Made by a program: the position numbers and the translations under genes. A DNA stretch of 64,000 nucleotides from contig JAITYX010000016.1 of NCBI GenBank assembly GCA_021018815.1, positions 5,905,001 through 5,969,000 on the forward strand, read 5' to 3'. Positions 49,741-61,019 of the stretch are shown in pieces; the first letter of the stretch is position 1; every line of letters begins with the position of its first letter. The notes under the pieces are model-generated. The model was not told where the DNA came from. It was given only the letters and a program-made list of their open reading frames with translations, and searched no databases. The DNA is from Talinum fruticosum. Taxonomy: Eukaryota > Streptophyta > Magnoliopsida > Caryophyllales > Talinaceae.

Positions 49741-52700
49741 GGGAGATTTATAATTAGGTGAGTCTTTAAATTATAATTACAAGTTTGGTGATTTTTTTTA
49801 CACTTGAGTCACCTTTTATAATAAAAAGACAGTTATACCATTATCTCTCTCCTCCATCACCTGCCCTTAGTGTGTCTTCTGCCATCCTCTCTCTCTCCTC
49901 CCCTCACTATATGTTTCTCTCTCCTCTCCCCCAATCTTACCTCTCTTTTGAAATATTTTTTAAATAAAATTAAAATATATTTATTTTTAAATAATATTAT
50001 TTTTATAAAGACTTTTGTTTTTTTCCTTTAGATAAAAAATTAATTATTTATATTATAGATAATTTTTAAAACTTTTTAATGAAGAAATTATTTTACATTT
50101 AAATTTTAGCTTTGTTATTCATGTTTCTTTTATGTAATATCATTATGTTGCTCAAAAACAAAATACCATTATGAATTTCTCTTATTATAAATAAATTACC
50201 TTATTTTCACATCAAAAAATAATGTATTTATTTTTATGATCTAATTTTAAACAAAATTTAAATTTTCAATAAAATTATAATTTTAAGTTCATATTATAAA
50301 ATTTTAATTTTAATTTTTTATTTTTTCATATTTCAAATAAAATATTTTGATTGAGAAAATATATGTTGTTTAAATCCTAAATGTAAGATACTTATAATAT
50401 TTAAAATCATAATTAACTTTACATATGTTAACCTAAAAATAAATATGAAATTACATGGATTAACCTAAATAAATTTTTAAAATAAAATTAAAAATTATTG
50501 TATACTAGGGTTACTATATATGTCAACCATGATGTTATCCTCGGATGATAACATAGTCATCCTAGGATAACATCATGGTTAACCATGGATGACATATATA
50601 GTAATCCTAGTATATAGTAGCTTTTTATTATATCTTAAAAATTTATTTAAATTAATCTATGTAATTTTATATTTATTTTTATGTAAACATATATAAAGTT
50701 AACCATGATTTTAGCTATTATAAATATTTTACATTTAGGTTTTAGTGTTTAACTTTATTAATTTAATATTTTAGATTGAGCAATTAACGTTTAGGATTTA
50801 AACAAAATATATTTTCTCAATTAAAATATTTTAATTGAAATAAAAAACTAAAACTAAAAGTCAAAGTTTTATAATATGAACTTAAAATAATAATTTTACT
50901 TGAAACTTAAATTTTGTTTAAAATTACATCATAAAAATGAATACATTATTTTTTTGGTGTGAAAATAAGATAATTTATTTATAATAAGAGAAATTCATAA
51001 TGGTAGTATAAAAAAGAAATATGCATAACAAAACTAAAATTTAAATGTGGAATAATTTTTTCATTAAAAAATTTAAAAAGTTATTTATAACACAAATTAA
51101 TTAATTTTTTATCTAAAAGAAAAACAAATTTCTTTATAAAAATAATATAATTTAAAATAAAATATATTTTATTTTTATTTAAAAAAATTATTTTAATTAA
51201 GAGACATGTAAAAGTAAGAGAGAGAGAGAGAAATACAACATTAAGGAGAGGAAAGGGAGAGAGACTGACAAGTGGGAGGGGAGAGACAGAAATGATGGGA
51301 GAGAAGAGAATAATCTGAGGTAGACTCGTCAATTTGGACGAGGCGGGTTAAATATGGATCGGGTGTATTTCGGTTTCGGGTAAATACGGGTCGGGTGTAT
51401 TTCGGTTTTGCGGGTTTCGGGTCAACCCAACGGGTCATGACCGCGAATTTTTTTATTCTTTTATGTCAAGAAAAAAAGTCAACCATGGTACTCATATTAA
51501 TCATTGCATACCAAATTCATCATTGGTGTTTCATGAGTATAACTCTATACATATAATTTTTATTTTTAGAGGTAACTTTATATATTTTTAAAACTTAATA
51601 ATGATAAAATAAATTAAAATTATTTGGAGTTCATCCGTGTTTCAATTTCATGAGTATAACTGTATACATATATTTTTTATTTTTGGAGGTAATTTTTTAT
51701 ATATATATTTTAAATTTAATAATGATAAAATAAATAAGAATTACATGGAGTAATAGTAGCGTCAACAATTATTATTACAGAAAATTTACATAATACTTTA
51801 TTCAAATTTGAAAGTATGCAACTTTTTTAAAAGAGAAGTATCCTAATTTTTATACCTTAAAAATTTCAGAATTTTTAATATATCATTGTTGGATTTTTTT
51901 ACCCCTCTTTTATACTTCCACCATTGAGACTTAGCAAGAGAAATAAGAGACTTCTACAATAATATGACATATTTAGTGATAAATAATGATATTATCACTT
52001 AATTAGTTGCTTGCTTCGGGAGTTGCTTCAAAATTAGGTTCTCTCTCTTACTTCAAAGTTTCAGGGGTTGCTTGCTTTCTTGTACGACCATGTCAAAAAA
52101 TCGGATGTAGTTCATCTCGGATATTTGGTCAAGCATATACTTCGGCAATTGAGGGGAGCGCCGGTGGTGGAGCACCATCGTATGGCGGTGGTTGTGCTCG
52201 TTGTGGTGGATTACGGGACGAAGTGAGTTTTGGTCTTTCGAATAGGAGAGAGATCTACAGATCAGGTGGTTATGGGGGTTTTGAAGATAACAGATTGTTG
52301 ATGTTCTTGGATCTTTGTGATGGTTAAAGCTTGGGTGGCTGCCATTGATTTTAGTTGGAAGGTTTTTGGTTGATTGAAGACAAGAAAGCAATAGAGAGAT
52401 GAGGGGTGAGAAAGAGAGACTAGCAGTAGAAGACAATTGATAGTGAGGACCGAGGAGAGAGAGAGATGAGAGGTAGAAGCTGTCATTTTGGTTTTTGTTT
52501 AGGGTTTCCACTTGGGCCCATTACGCTTTCTGCTTGTTTTCACTTAAAAGCCCAAAATTTTCATTTTCCCGCTTCCCTTAGCCGCCCAGTGGCCAAGAAT
52601 GAATGTTCAAATAGCTGACCCGACGGGTCGACTCGACCCGACCCGAAAATTTCCGGGTTTTTCGGGTTCGGATAATTTCAGGTTTCGGGTCCAAATTTCT

Positions 52701-52934
52701 TGTCTAAAACCCCAAAAATTTGGATCGGGTTTTGGGTCGGGTCAAAAATTGCCAGCTCTAATCCGAGGTGATGGGAGGAGAGAGAGAGAGAAAGAACCTC
52801 GCTGAATGGAGGAGAGAGAGGGAGAGGGTGAGGATATAATGGTCTTTTTATTTTTAGGAGAGTGACCCAGGTGTAAAAATATTAACCAAATTGATAATTG
52901 TAAATTAAAGTGTGACCCAATTGTAAATCTCCCC
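49741..52934. mobile_element. Mutator-like foldback transposon
   Basis: An exact 9-bp duplication AACATATAA flanks the element (49732-49740 and 52935-52943), the length expected for Mutator-like elements. The left end GGGAGATTTATAATTAGG pairs with the reversed right end GGGGAGATTTACAATTGGG. The inverted repeat continues inward almost to the centre at about 50556, where TGATGTTATCC and GGATAACATCA face each other. Without the nested hAT element the original was about 1.75 kb and nearly all stem. It has no coding capacity. Its transcript would fold into a hairpin several hundred bases long. Confidence 0.82.
51321..52760. mobile_element. Non-autonomous hAT-like transposon nested in the foldback element
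   Basis: The flanking octamers are ATCTGAGG (51313-51320) and ATCCGAGG (52761-52768), an 8-bp duplication with one change. The ends are TAGACTCGTCAATTT and, reversed, TAGAGCTGGCAATTT, followed by GGGTCGGGT-type subterminal repeats on both sides, a usual hAT pattern. No transposase is present. The interior (52007-52500) is GC-richer and gene-like, with a 106-residue plus frame and a 152-residue minus frame, neither recognised. It may hold captured host sequence. Confidence 0.75.
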
Positions 52935-52943
52935 AACATATAA

Positions 52944-53760
52944 TTCCAACATTATTGTCAAGTAGCATGAGACATTTAAGAGTAAGAAATTTGACTATTT
53001 TTAGGATGAAGGGATTATAATATAAAATAAAGTTATAAGTAATGAGATTTTTAACTTTTTTTTTGTTGTTAGGATGAGTTATAGACTAATAATATAATAC
53101 AAAAGTATGAAAGAAAATCAAACATAAAATATGACATTTTAAAATCCCTTAATCTTAACTAGTATCGACAATTTGAATCAAATGACCTAAACTTATTTCC
53201 GAAGTGACACTCAAAATTGGAATTGATCCAACTCAAATCAAACCTAATCGAATTTGTTTTTCTACAAGACGAGCTTATTGAATAAAAAATTGAGTGACCC
53301 TATGTCAGCCGAACTAAAACTAATCTAATCCAAGTTTAAAATCGAAATTAAATTTTATTAACTTGAACATAAACCATAACTAAATCAACATACATGTTCA
53401 CAATGTGAAAATTTTCAACCATTATATACTTTCGGTAGCTTTTTTAAGTTTGCTTTTTTTATATAAATATGGAAAAGGTAAGGTGAATGTATGTTTTTCA
53501 ACTTTTCAGAAGTAAAGTATGATTGTCAAATAAAAGTTCATATTTCAAATACAGTCTTCGAAAAATTATTTCCATCATTGCAACAAAAAAATGCCAACCA
53601 AACATAATTTTAAAAGTTTCCATAAAAAATTCTAAAATGTTAAAAATATCAAAACTTTATGTATGGCTAATAAATCATCTTTTAGCTTTAGCCAATCCGA
53701 ATTAAATAAAAAATCTTCCAAAAATTGACGACACACAACTCTAGAATCATCGTCTGACAT
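52944..53760. other. AT-rich spacer upstream of the ferritin promoter
   Basis: No supported gene or repeat. It separates the transposon cluster from the ferritin gene. Confidence 0.4.
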
Positions 53761-53763
53761 CCG

Positions 53764-53777
53764 CACGAGCACAACAC
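53764..53777 (+). promoter_or_regulatory. Possible iron-dependent regulatory sequence (IDRS-like)
   Basis: CACGAGCACAACAC agrees at ten of fourteen places with the ferritin IDRS core as I remember it (CACGAG followed by a C-rich half and CAC). It lies about 90 bases before the TATA box, close to where the element sits in other plant ferritin promoters. In those genes it mediates repression when iron is low. Chance similarity cannot be excluded. Confidence 0.4.
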
Positions 53778-53867
53778 ACGCTCAAAATCTGGACCGTCCA
53801 CGTACATCTCATCCAACGACTCTGGTTCCATACCTAAGCCACACCACAAGCCCCTTCATCCTTCCTT

Positions 53868-53874
53868 TATATAA
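53868..53874 (+). promoter_or_regulatory. TATA box of the ferritin gene
   Basis: TATATAA in a pyrimidine-rich setting, 129 bases before the ATG at 54003. The implied leader of about 100 bases is CT-rich with CTCTTC-type words, usual for plant leaders. Confidence 0.7.
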
Positions 53875-54002
53875 GTCTCTTCTCGCATGTTCACCTCCAT
53901 TCTCTTCATCACAGTCGTCTACAGCACACTCTTTGACTCTCTCTCCCCAATTTTCTCTCTTCATTCAATTCAAACTCCGCCATTTCCTTCGGAGCAGAAA
54001 AG

Positions 54003-56612
54003 ATGCTCCTCAGAGCTTCTCCAGCTTTGTCTCTCGTCGCCAACAATGGCGATATCGTCAACAACGGTAACAACTCAGTTTCGTCTCTCCAATCGGCAAA
54101 TTCTCTGAGTTTCGCTCCTTCCTCCGGCCTCCGATCTTCGTCATCTGCGAAGCATTCCAATGGATTTGTGGTGTCGGCGACGTCGCCGGAGTCGAACAGC
54201 CGGCCTTTGACCGGCGTCATTTTCGAGCCGTTCGAGGAGGTCAAGAAAGAGCTTTCTATGGTGCCTACTGTGCCTCACGTTTCTCTCGCTCGTCAAAATT
54301 ATGCGGATGAGTGTGAGGCCGCCATTAATGAGCAAATCAAGTGAGCTTCATTCCCCTGCCTCTTTTAATTTGATTTTCTCAATATCGTCATTCTTTTTTT
54401 CTATTGTTTTTCTGCGGAGATGAGTGCGTCGTAACTTGTAGTAGTAATTTTGCTAAAACTTTCGTGCTCTAATGGATGAAATCGAGTGAATCTAGGTTTT
54501 GCATGTGGTTTCGAACTACTGTGATTTTCTCTTTTTCTTTTGTCAGATTTTAGTGTGTATTCGTTATATTTGTGATATGCTCTGTTTTTTTGCATTAGGA
54601 CTTCTTAATTATGTGAATTATTCGCCTTTTGAATGTCGAATGAGCCAACTCAATGTCTGTATTCTTTCAATTTGTGTTTAATTTTTCCTCTACTGATTAT
54701 TTTGCTACTTTATCAGTGTTTCTGTCCTTGTTGAAATTTGATCTTATGCCATGTTTGCGATTGCTTTTTTTGTTAATTATTGACGTTTTCCACTGTTTGG
54801 GCTTTCTGCAGTGTGGAATACAACGTTTCATACGTTTATCATGCAATGTTTGCCTACTTTGACCGAGATAATGTCGCACTCAAGGGTCTTGCAAAGTAAG
54901 TTCCTCAACTTGGTTGAGATTTTGATTCCCCCTCCCTTTTTGTTGCTTAAGTTTATTTAAGCTACGTGTTCAGGTTTTTCAAGGAATCAAGTGAAGAAGA
55001 AAGAGAGCATGCTGAGAAATTCATGGAATATCAGAACAAGCGTGGTGGGAAGGTGAAACTGCAGTCCATTATAATGCCTCTTTCTGAATTTGATCATGCT
55101 GAGAAGGGAGATGCCCTCTACGGTGAGTTTTCTTGTTTAAACTACGCAATTATTGAGTTTACTTACGATTGTGCTTATTTTCTATACTCCTGTATGAATG
55201 TGCGATCTTGATTTCTCAAAAAGAAAAAAGATAAACAAGGAAAAAAAGAATATCCTATCATGAAAAGTTGTGCTAGTAAATTACTGTATTGTGCTAGATC
55301 GTGTATGCATTTAGGATTTGAGTTTAATTAATTGGATTATAATGGTCTTAATAATATACTCACTCGAATATGCTTTTTAGACTTAAGAGAGTTCATTCGT
55401 GGGCAGAACGTGACGCCGGATGCGCATCGCATTCATTGTATAGTTGTATTGTACTCTTCATGCCCTGATGCACCCTTGCTTTCGGCCGTTTTAATTTGTT
55501 CACGTTTTTCGTAGCGTTCGAGCCTCTTTTGCATACCCTAAGGTAGCGTTTCCTGTAATTTCAACTAGAAGAGTCTGACTTATAGCCTTGTGTTGCCCAC
55601 CTAGTAGTTTGATTACAAAGTCTTAAATAACCATATGATGTTTAAGACTGGCTTTAGGGTGATTAATGTCATCTTATAGTGATATTCAATGCAGTTCTAC
55701 GTATAATTTAACCTTCCAACTAATAATGATACTTATATTTTTTTTTTTAAGTATATTATGTGTACCCAATATCTGTATGTTCGCATCAAAAAAATAAAAT
55801 AAAATCTGTATGTTGATTGACCGTTGCTTGTATCATTGGACTGTAGCTATGGAACTTGCCTTGTCTTTGGAGAAGCTCACAAATGAAAAGCTCCTGAACT
55901 TGCATCAAGTAAGTATTGCAATAGGCATCTTCATCTTGATACGGTTCTTCACTTTCTCTCTCTTTCCCTTCCTTCTTTTCCAGTACATGTCTTTAATTGT
56001 ATTTGTATATCTCACAAGAAGAGATGAAATGATGGTTGAGTTGGTTTCTCGTGACATACATCTTGTATGGTTTCTTGACATTGGTCTCTTGGCTTTGTGG
56101 ATGACAGATAGCCGAGAAAAACAATGATGTGCAATTGCAAGAATTTATTGAAGCAGAGTTCCTTAGTGAGCAGGTAGATTCCAAAATTAAGTCTACATCA
56201 CATATTTGGTGATGTGCAACGCTCCCCTTACCTCCCCCCAACCCTCCAAATGAAAGGGAATGGAAAGGGAACCTTCATGTTTTCAATGTCCACGAGGGTC
56301 TGCTTGAAAAATAAATCGTTTTAATGGCCAAATGCTTTTACGAGGAATGTGTAATGTGTTACACCGCTGACCTTGAACTAAATTTGTAATCAGGTGGAAG
56401 CTATCAAGAAAATCTCTGAATACGTGGCTCAGCTGCGGAGAGTAGGCAAGGGACATGGTAAGTGCTCATTTGCCTTCGTTGCTCATTACAGCCCCTCACC
56501 CCCTGTTTTCGGATTGCACATTTGATACTGATGCACCTATTGTTGGTGATGTATAGGTGTATGGCACTTTGATCAGATGCTTCTTCACGAGGAAGATGCT
56601 GCTGCTGCATAA
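54003..56612 (+). CDS. FER: Ferritin, chloroplastic
   Basis: Seven coding exons: 54003-54340, 54812-54895, 54974-55122, 55847-55908, 56108-56173, 56394-56457 and 56557-56612, all with GT-AG borders and an unbroken frame of about 272 residues. Residues 1-58 are Ser/Asn/Ala-rich with few acids, a plastid transit peptide. Next comes the plant extension peptide ([14 protein letters not shown]). The four-helix ferritin body has [59 protein letters not shown] (ferroxidase Glu/His residues), and ends with [15 protein letters not shown]. The protein forms a 24-subunit shell that oxidises Fe(II) and stores it as ferric mineral in plastids, limiting oxidative damage. The start is the only one that gives a transit peptide in frame. 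The acidic/alanine tail (HEEDAAAA) is typical. Confidence 0.97.
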
Positions 56613-58970
56613 AGTGCGTTACTCATCAAGGTTTTAGTCGATAACTGAAACTATGTGATGTAGCTTTGTAGCTAAGAGATTAACAATCTCAATTGGAAAG
56701 AGTTATGCCCTTGGTAATTGATGTTCAAATCTGCATTTTAGTATACATGAGCTGAAGACTCCACCATTGGTGTCATGCTTATTCTTGGCAACATTCCTAA
56801 TCAGCGGTAGAATGCATTTCGCTTAAAACCATAATTGGTTCGCTTTTTTGCTTCTCCTTTTAGAAAATCTGGTTTCAACTATGGATATTTTGGCGTTCAT
56901 TTGTTTTTCTTGTTTTCTTTCTGCTATGGGCTATGGTGGAGTAGAGCCTCCTGGTGTTTTGGGCAGTATTCATATAGTCTCGAAGAGCTGAGAATTTCTA
57001 ACCCAAACACACGAACGAATCAAACTTAACCTGAAATTACTAAAAGAAACATGAGTAGTTACAAATAGACTGCTTAGAGATATCATCTCAAAGTCATCAC
57101 AAATTGACTGCTTAAGTGTCACAGATCACATTTTTAATTTTATTTGTAATTTGGATATTCTATCTAGGAATAAAGTGACACACATACGACATTTTTAATT
57201 TTACTTTTGATTGAACAGGATCTTAAGTTATCTATGTAGAAACTTCTAAAAATCCAGCTAACAAGTATTCTCTTCATAGCATATATAACACACTCGATGT
57301 CAAGATTCCGTATATTTGAGTTCAGTATATATAACCCGAACTTGATGAATTGCTTGAGAGAGCATCGTGATTCGTGACGGTGGAGTAGTTTTCCCAACTT
57401 CCATCATGTATTTACTGTCATGGCATGGATTGATGTTCCCTAGTTGCTATCAATACTTGAATCACGGTTACAAACGTTGCATCAGGGTTGCTCTCATTCA
57501 TGATGTACTGTTTCCTAACAACAACATACGTGTGTGATGTTTATGTGAAAGCCTATCAGAATGCAGATTGAAAATTAGACCTATCAACTAAATCCTATCC
57601 TGAGATTGACGTTTTCTTGTCTTTGGTAGAGTAATTACCTTGTATTGAATGATTTTATAATGATGTCGAAATTTGTCAAGTGTATATAAACTGGTAAATT
57701 ACTCGGAAAATTATTTAAAATATTTAATTTTTTATTGAATAAATATGCTTATGTATCAAGTTTATATTGTCAATTTGCTTCTGAAACAAGGCAACTCAAA
57801 ATTATCCGACCTATCTTTTGATCCCAAACAAGCAGCATATTGCTTACCACTGAAAGATAACTATTATTGCATCCTATAATTCCTTATCACTTTTCTTATT
57901 ACTTGGGACTCGTGACCTTTAAATTTAATTACTCCGCTACTTCATAAATGAGTAGGTCTTAAAAGTCTATGGGTCCACTTTAGTCACGAAGCACTTAAAA
58001 GAAAAAATAAGAATAAAATTAAAATAATATTAATCAATGAGGTCTCGACACTAGTGGTCAAGACTTATGTCTTGAGTGTATTAAATCACATGTTTGATTT
58101 CCCCAACCTCATTTTATTGTACTACCTTGTGTTTGTGTGACTACTATGGACCAAAAAAATTAACATAATATTCATGGTAATAAGTTAGATATATATCTTC
58201 CACAAATAAACATAAAAATCTGGATTTTTCTCCATGGCAATGGACAAAATTTGTGAGCTCCAATCACTTCCAGATACCAACCTTTAGTGAAGAAGTTGAT
58301 TTGGTGCTTCAATTTCATTCTTGAAAAGGATTCTTGAGCACGACTGGAAAGTCCTTTCTGTACACAATTTTAGTGGATGAACCTCTTAATTTCCGAACAG
58401 TAGCGATTCTTCTGAACTTCCAATATCTAATATCTCAATCAAAAAAACTTGTTAACTGACCAATTAATAAAGCAAGTAATCGTATGTAAACTTTGAAAAA
58501 GAAAATACTGATAATTTTGTACATATTGAGTTTTCATGCTCAATTTTTGGAGCTCTATCATATACAACAAACATTTCATGGTCAAATCACTTTCCCCACG
58601 TCAGCATCATCGAATCAGATTGTTGTCGAAAAAGACAGTTCAAAACACTTGCTGGTACTATAGCAGCATCAAATCAGATTGTTGTGAAAAAGTCAGTAAA
58701 GTGTGAGAATTGGAATGTAAAAAGAATCGATATTCAGGCATGAATGTGTTTCTCGTATATGGCAGCTGAATCGGAAAACTCTGAGCTACGCAATCACCTC
58801 AAGAACAAACTCAGAAGAGCTATTCCTGAGGCCTTGGTAGTTTTCCTGCAGGAAGTGACAATAGTTTCTGGGAGATTTTGGTCCCCAGCTTATGATGCCA
58901 GGGAGATCAGCACTCTTACGATATAAAGACATCAGAATGTTGTTGCACACTGCACACTTTATGTTTCCTC
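56613..58970. other. Ferritin 3' region and AT-rich spacer
   Basis: Starts with the ferritin 3' untranslated region, then AT-rich intergenic DNA. A short frame at 58744-58926 (plus) lies opposite the 3' end of the transporter pseudogene and has no recognised product. Confidence 0.4.
58025..58145 (+). mobile_element. Possible decayed SINE
   Basis: A tRNA-like A-box remnant (GACACTAGTGGTCAAG) is followed at tRNA-like spacing by a B-box-like TGTTTGATTTCC. Both boxes are diverged and no 3' tail or flanking duplication was fixed. Confidence 0.3.
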
Positions 58971-59330
58971 TCATGATTCCGACCTGTGCTCCAAGATGTC
59001 ATCATTTTCTTTGTTGCTTTGCATCTCCAGGAGTTTCTGCTGTTCGTCTTCGCTTTCCTGTGGTTCGGTAGGTTAAGCAGTCTTGGGTTTATTGCTTGTG
59101 GACTGTTGATACAAAGCACCACCCAGCAGACAAAAGAAAACCTACTGTTCTGATAAATGTGGAATGTTTATCCCAGATAACGAGTTGGGTAACAACCGTT
59201 AGTAACTTGTTCACTATTCCAAGCACTGTAAAGCCTGTGGCAGAGTTTGCCTTCCGGAAAGAGAACCCATAGAACCAGCGAGACAACCCCAGATGGAAAG
59301 TCCAAACAAACATGACAACCCCACAGGAAA
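58971..59330 (-). pseudogene. Nucleotide-sugar transporter C-terminal fragment
   Basis: On the minus strand the frame contains SATGFTVLGIVNKLLTVV and LVIWDKHSTF, a signature of the last membrane segments of plant nucleotide-sugar/triose-phosphate-type Golgi transporters. After TVGFLL the frame slips: the next frame reads CLLGGALYQQSTSNKPKTA, the expected end, then a TAA at 59075-59073 and a further tail DEQQKLLEMQSNKE. The frameshift, early stop and absence of all upstream exons make this a pseudogene fragment. Intact members carry nucleotide sugars across the Golgi membrane. The subfamily is not settled. Confidence 0.75.
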
Positions 59331-60950
59331 AATGACTCTAAATGAATACCAATCTGATTCATATGGAGATCTCATGCTCTATGTTATGCACCACAATGCG
59401 AGAATATATGAAACAATCCTCTTTACTAGAGTGTTAGACACATAATCCGAAAAGGACAACAAAGGGACAGTTGAAGAGAGTTAACCCAGTTCAATAGGGA
59501 TTTCGAGCGGCCTTATAACAATGCTTGGTGTAGCTCCACTTGGCTATGTTAGTTTGTACCAAATAACTTGAGAGACAATGAAATGGTTTTAGGTAGAGTG
59601 TATCCGAAAACCGCTCCTCGTTACCGATGGCCTCTACTCAATGGATTGAAGTAACTTAAACTCAGCCAAAGCATGCATATTTATCAATTTCATACAGAGG
59701 TTTTGTTCGATATGGCCCAAAATTTCCTTCGTCTCTAGCCCATATTAGACTCAATGACCTTTCAACACCAGTGGGGCACATCTAAAGTAGTGAAAAATCA
59801 GGGACGTAGGGCTTCCTCAATTTGGGATTGTTTGGACTCGAAGATGGTCCATGGTTATTATCATCAGGTAGATAAAAGGGTTCGAAAAGCGTATGACATA
59901 ACAAGGTACCAAATCAAGAAGAAAATGAATGCTTCAATGCAATCAAAATTCCTAACAATTCAACGTAAAATGACACAATAATGTTAAATTGGGTCTTAAT
60001 TCAACCCAACAAAAACAATACATATAAGCTCATGAGGTTTCATATCAAAACCAATTGGCCATAAAATGAATAACTCATATGCTTATATATCTACATGTTC
60101 AAGATTATCTATTTTATCAACGTGGGACAACCTTTACTATGATATTCTTCACAAACACCAAGCTCAAGTATGGATCATGTTGGCATAAGGAAAAGGCGAG
60201 GCTCATAGACATGGACATAAGGGGTGGTTATCGATGAGTGATGACTACAACAATGGCTCAAACAGGGCCAAATAACGACTTGGAGGATGCCTATGTAAAT
60301 GAAGGGTTACTTTGCTTTGTACAAATTGTATAATATACATAACACTAATGATTCCGAGCCAATATAATCAAATTTTTTAAAAATCTTTCTTTTTACTACG
60401 TTGAAATTCTCCATTTATCTACAACTATAAACTCAATACGTCGACTTTGATATTAAACTATTTACATCTCTAGGTTCAAGTACGTCATGAATCCAACTTA
60501 TCCATCCTATATTCATTTATCACATGTATCAAGAAGTATGATGTAAAGAGTTCTTTATATCTTTAAGATCTTAGGTTTAAAACATTGAGGGCCTATATGG
60601 AGTCTTTAGAATTTATTCATTATTTATGTACACCCACCCTATTTCATAATGAAGTGAAAAACCCTTTCGTATTAAGGGGAAAATCACCAAAATCATGAAA
60701 AAAAAAGTACAAATTGGACACTAAAATAAAATTTCCACCAACCTTACTAGCTCACAATTCTCTTCAATCCCTAGCCCCCAAAAAGAAAACATAAAATAAA
60801 ATGAAAAATGAAAAAGGTGGCCACCAACCCCGGTGGTAAGTGGGTGGGTTGACACATCGATCTGCCACTCGAGTATTTCAAAGATGTATTATTATTGTTG
60901 TGTCGTGGATTTTTCTTTAAGATTCCACCTCCTCTCTCTGCCCCCGCCTC
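59331..60950. other. Intergenic sequence upstream of the H-protein gene
   Basis: No supported gene. The 75-residue plus frame at 59754-59981 is Lys/Gln-rich and unrecognised. The last few hundred bases before 60950 are probably promoter DNA. Confidence 0.35.
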
Positions 60951-60954
60951 CCTT

Positions 60955-60960
60955 TATAAT
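60955..60960 (+). promoter_or_regulatory. Probable TATA box of the H-protein gene
   Basis: TATAAT in CCTTTATAATTTC lies 65 bases before the ATG at 61020. A GA-rich leader (GAGAGAGAGAAAAAGAG) follows. The spacing suits a short leader of about 30-35 bases. Confidence 0.55.
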
Positions 60961-61019
60961 TTCATCAAAATATTTTCCCCGAGAGAGAGAAAAAGAGTAG
61001 GGTAGTGTCTATAGTAGTG

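Noticed and set aside
51081..51332. Membrane-protein-like frame
   Set aside because: The Phe/Ile/Leu-rich frame comes from the AT-rich arm of the foldback transposon.
53887..54244. Other-frame and antisense frames over ferritin exon 1
   Set aside because: They are shadows of the ferritin coding frame, which alone matches a family.
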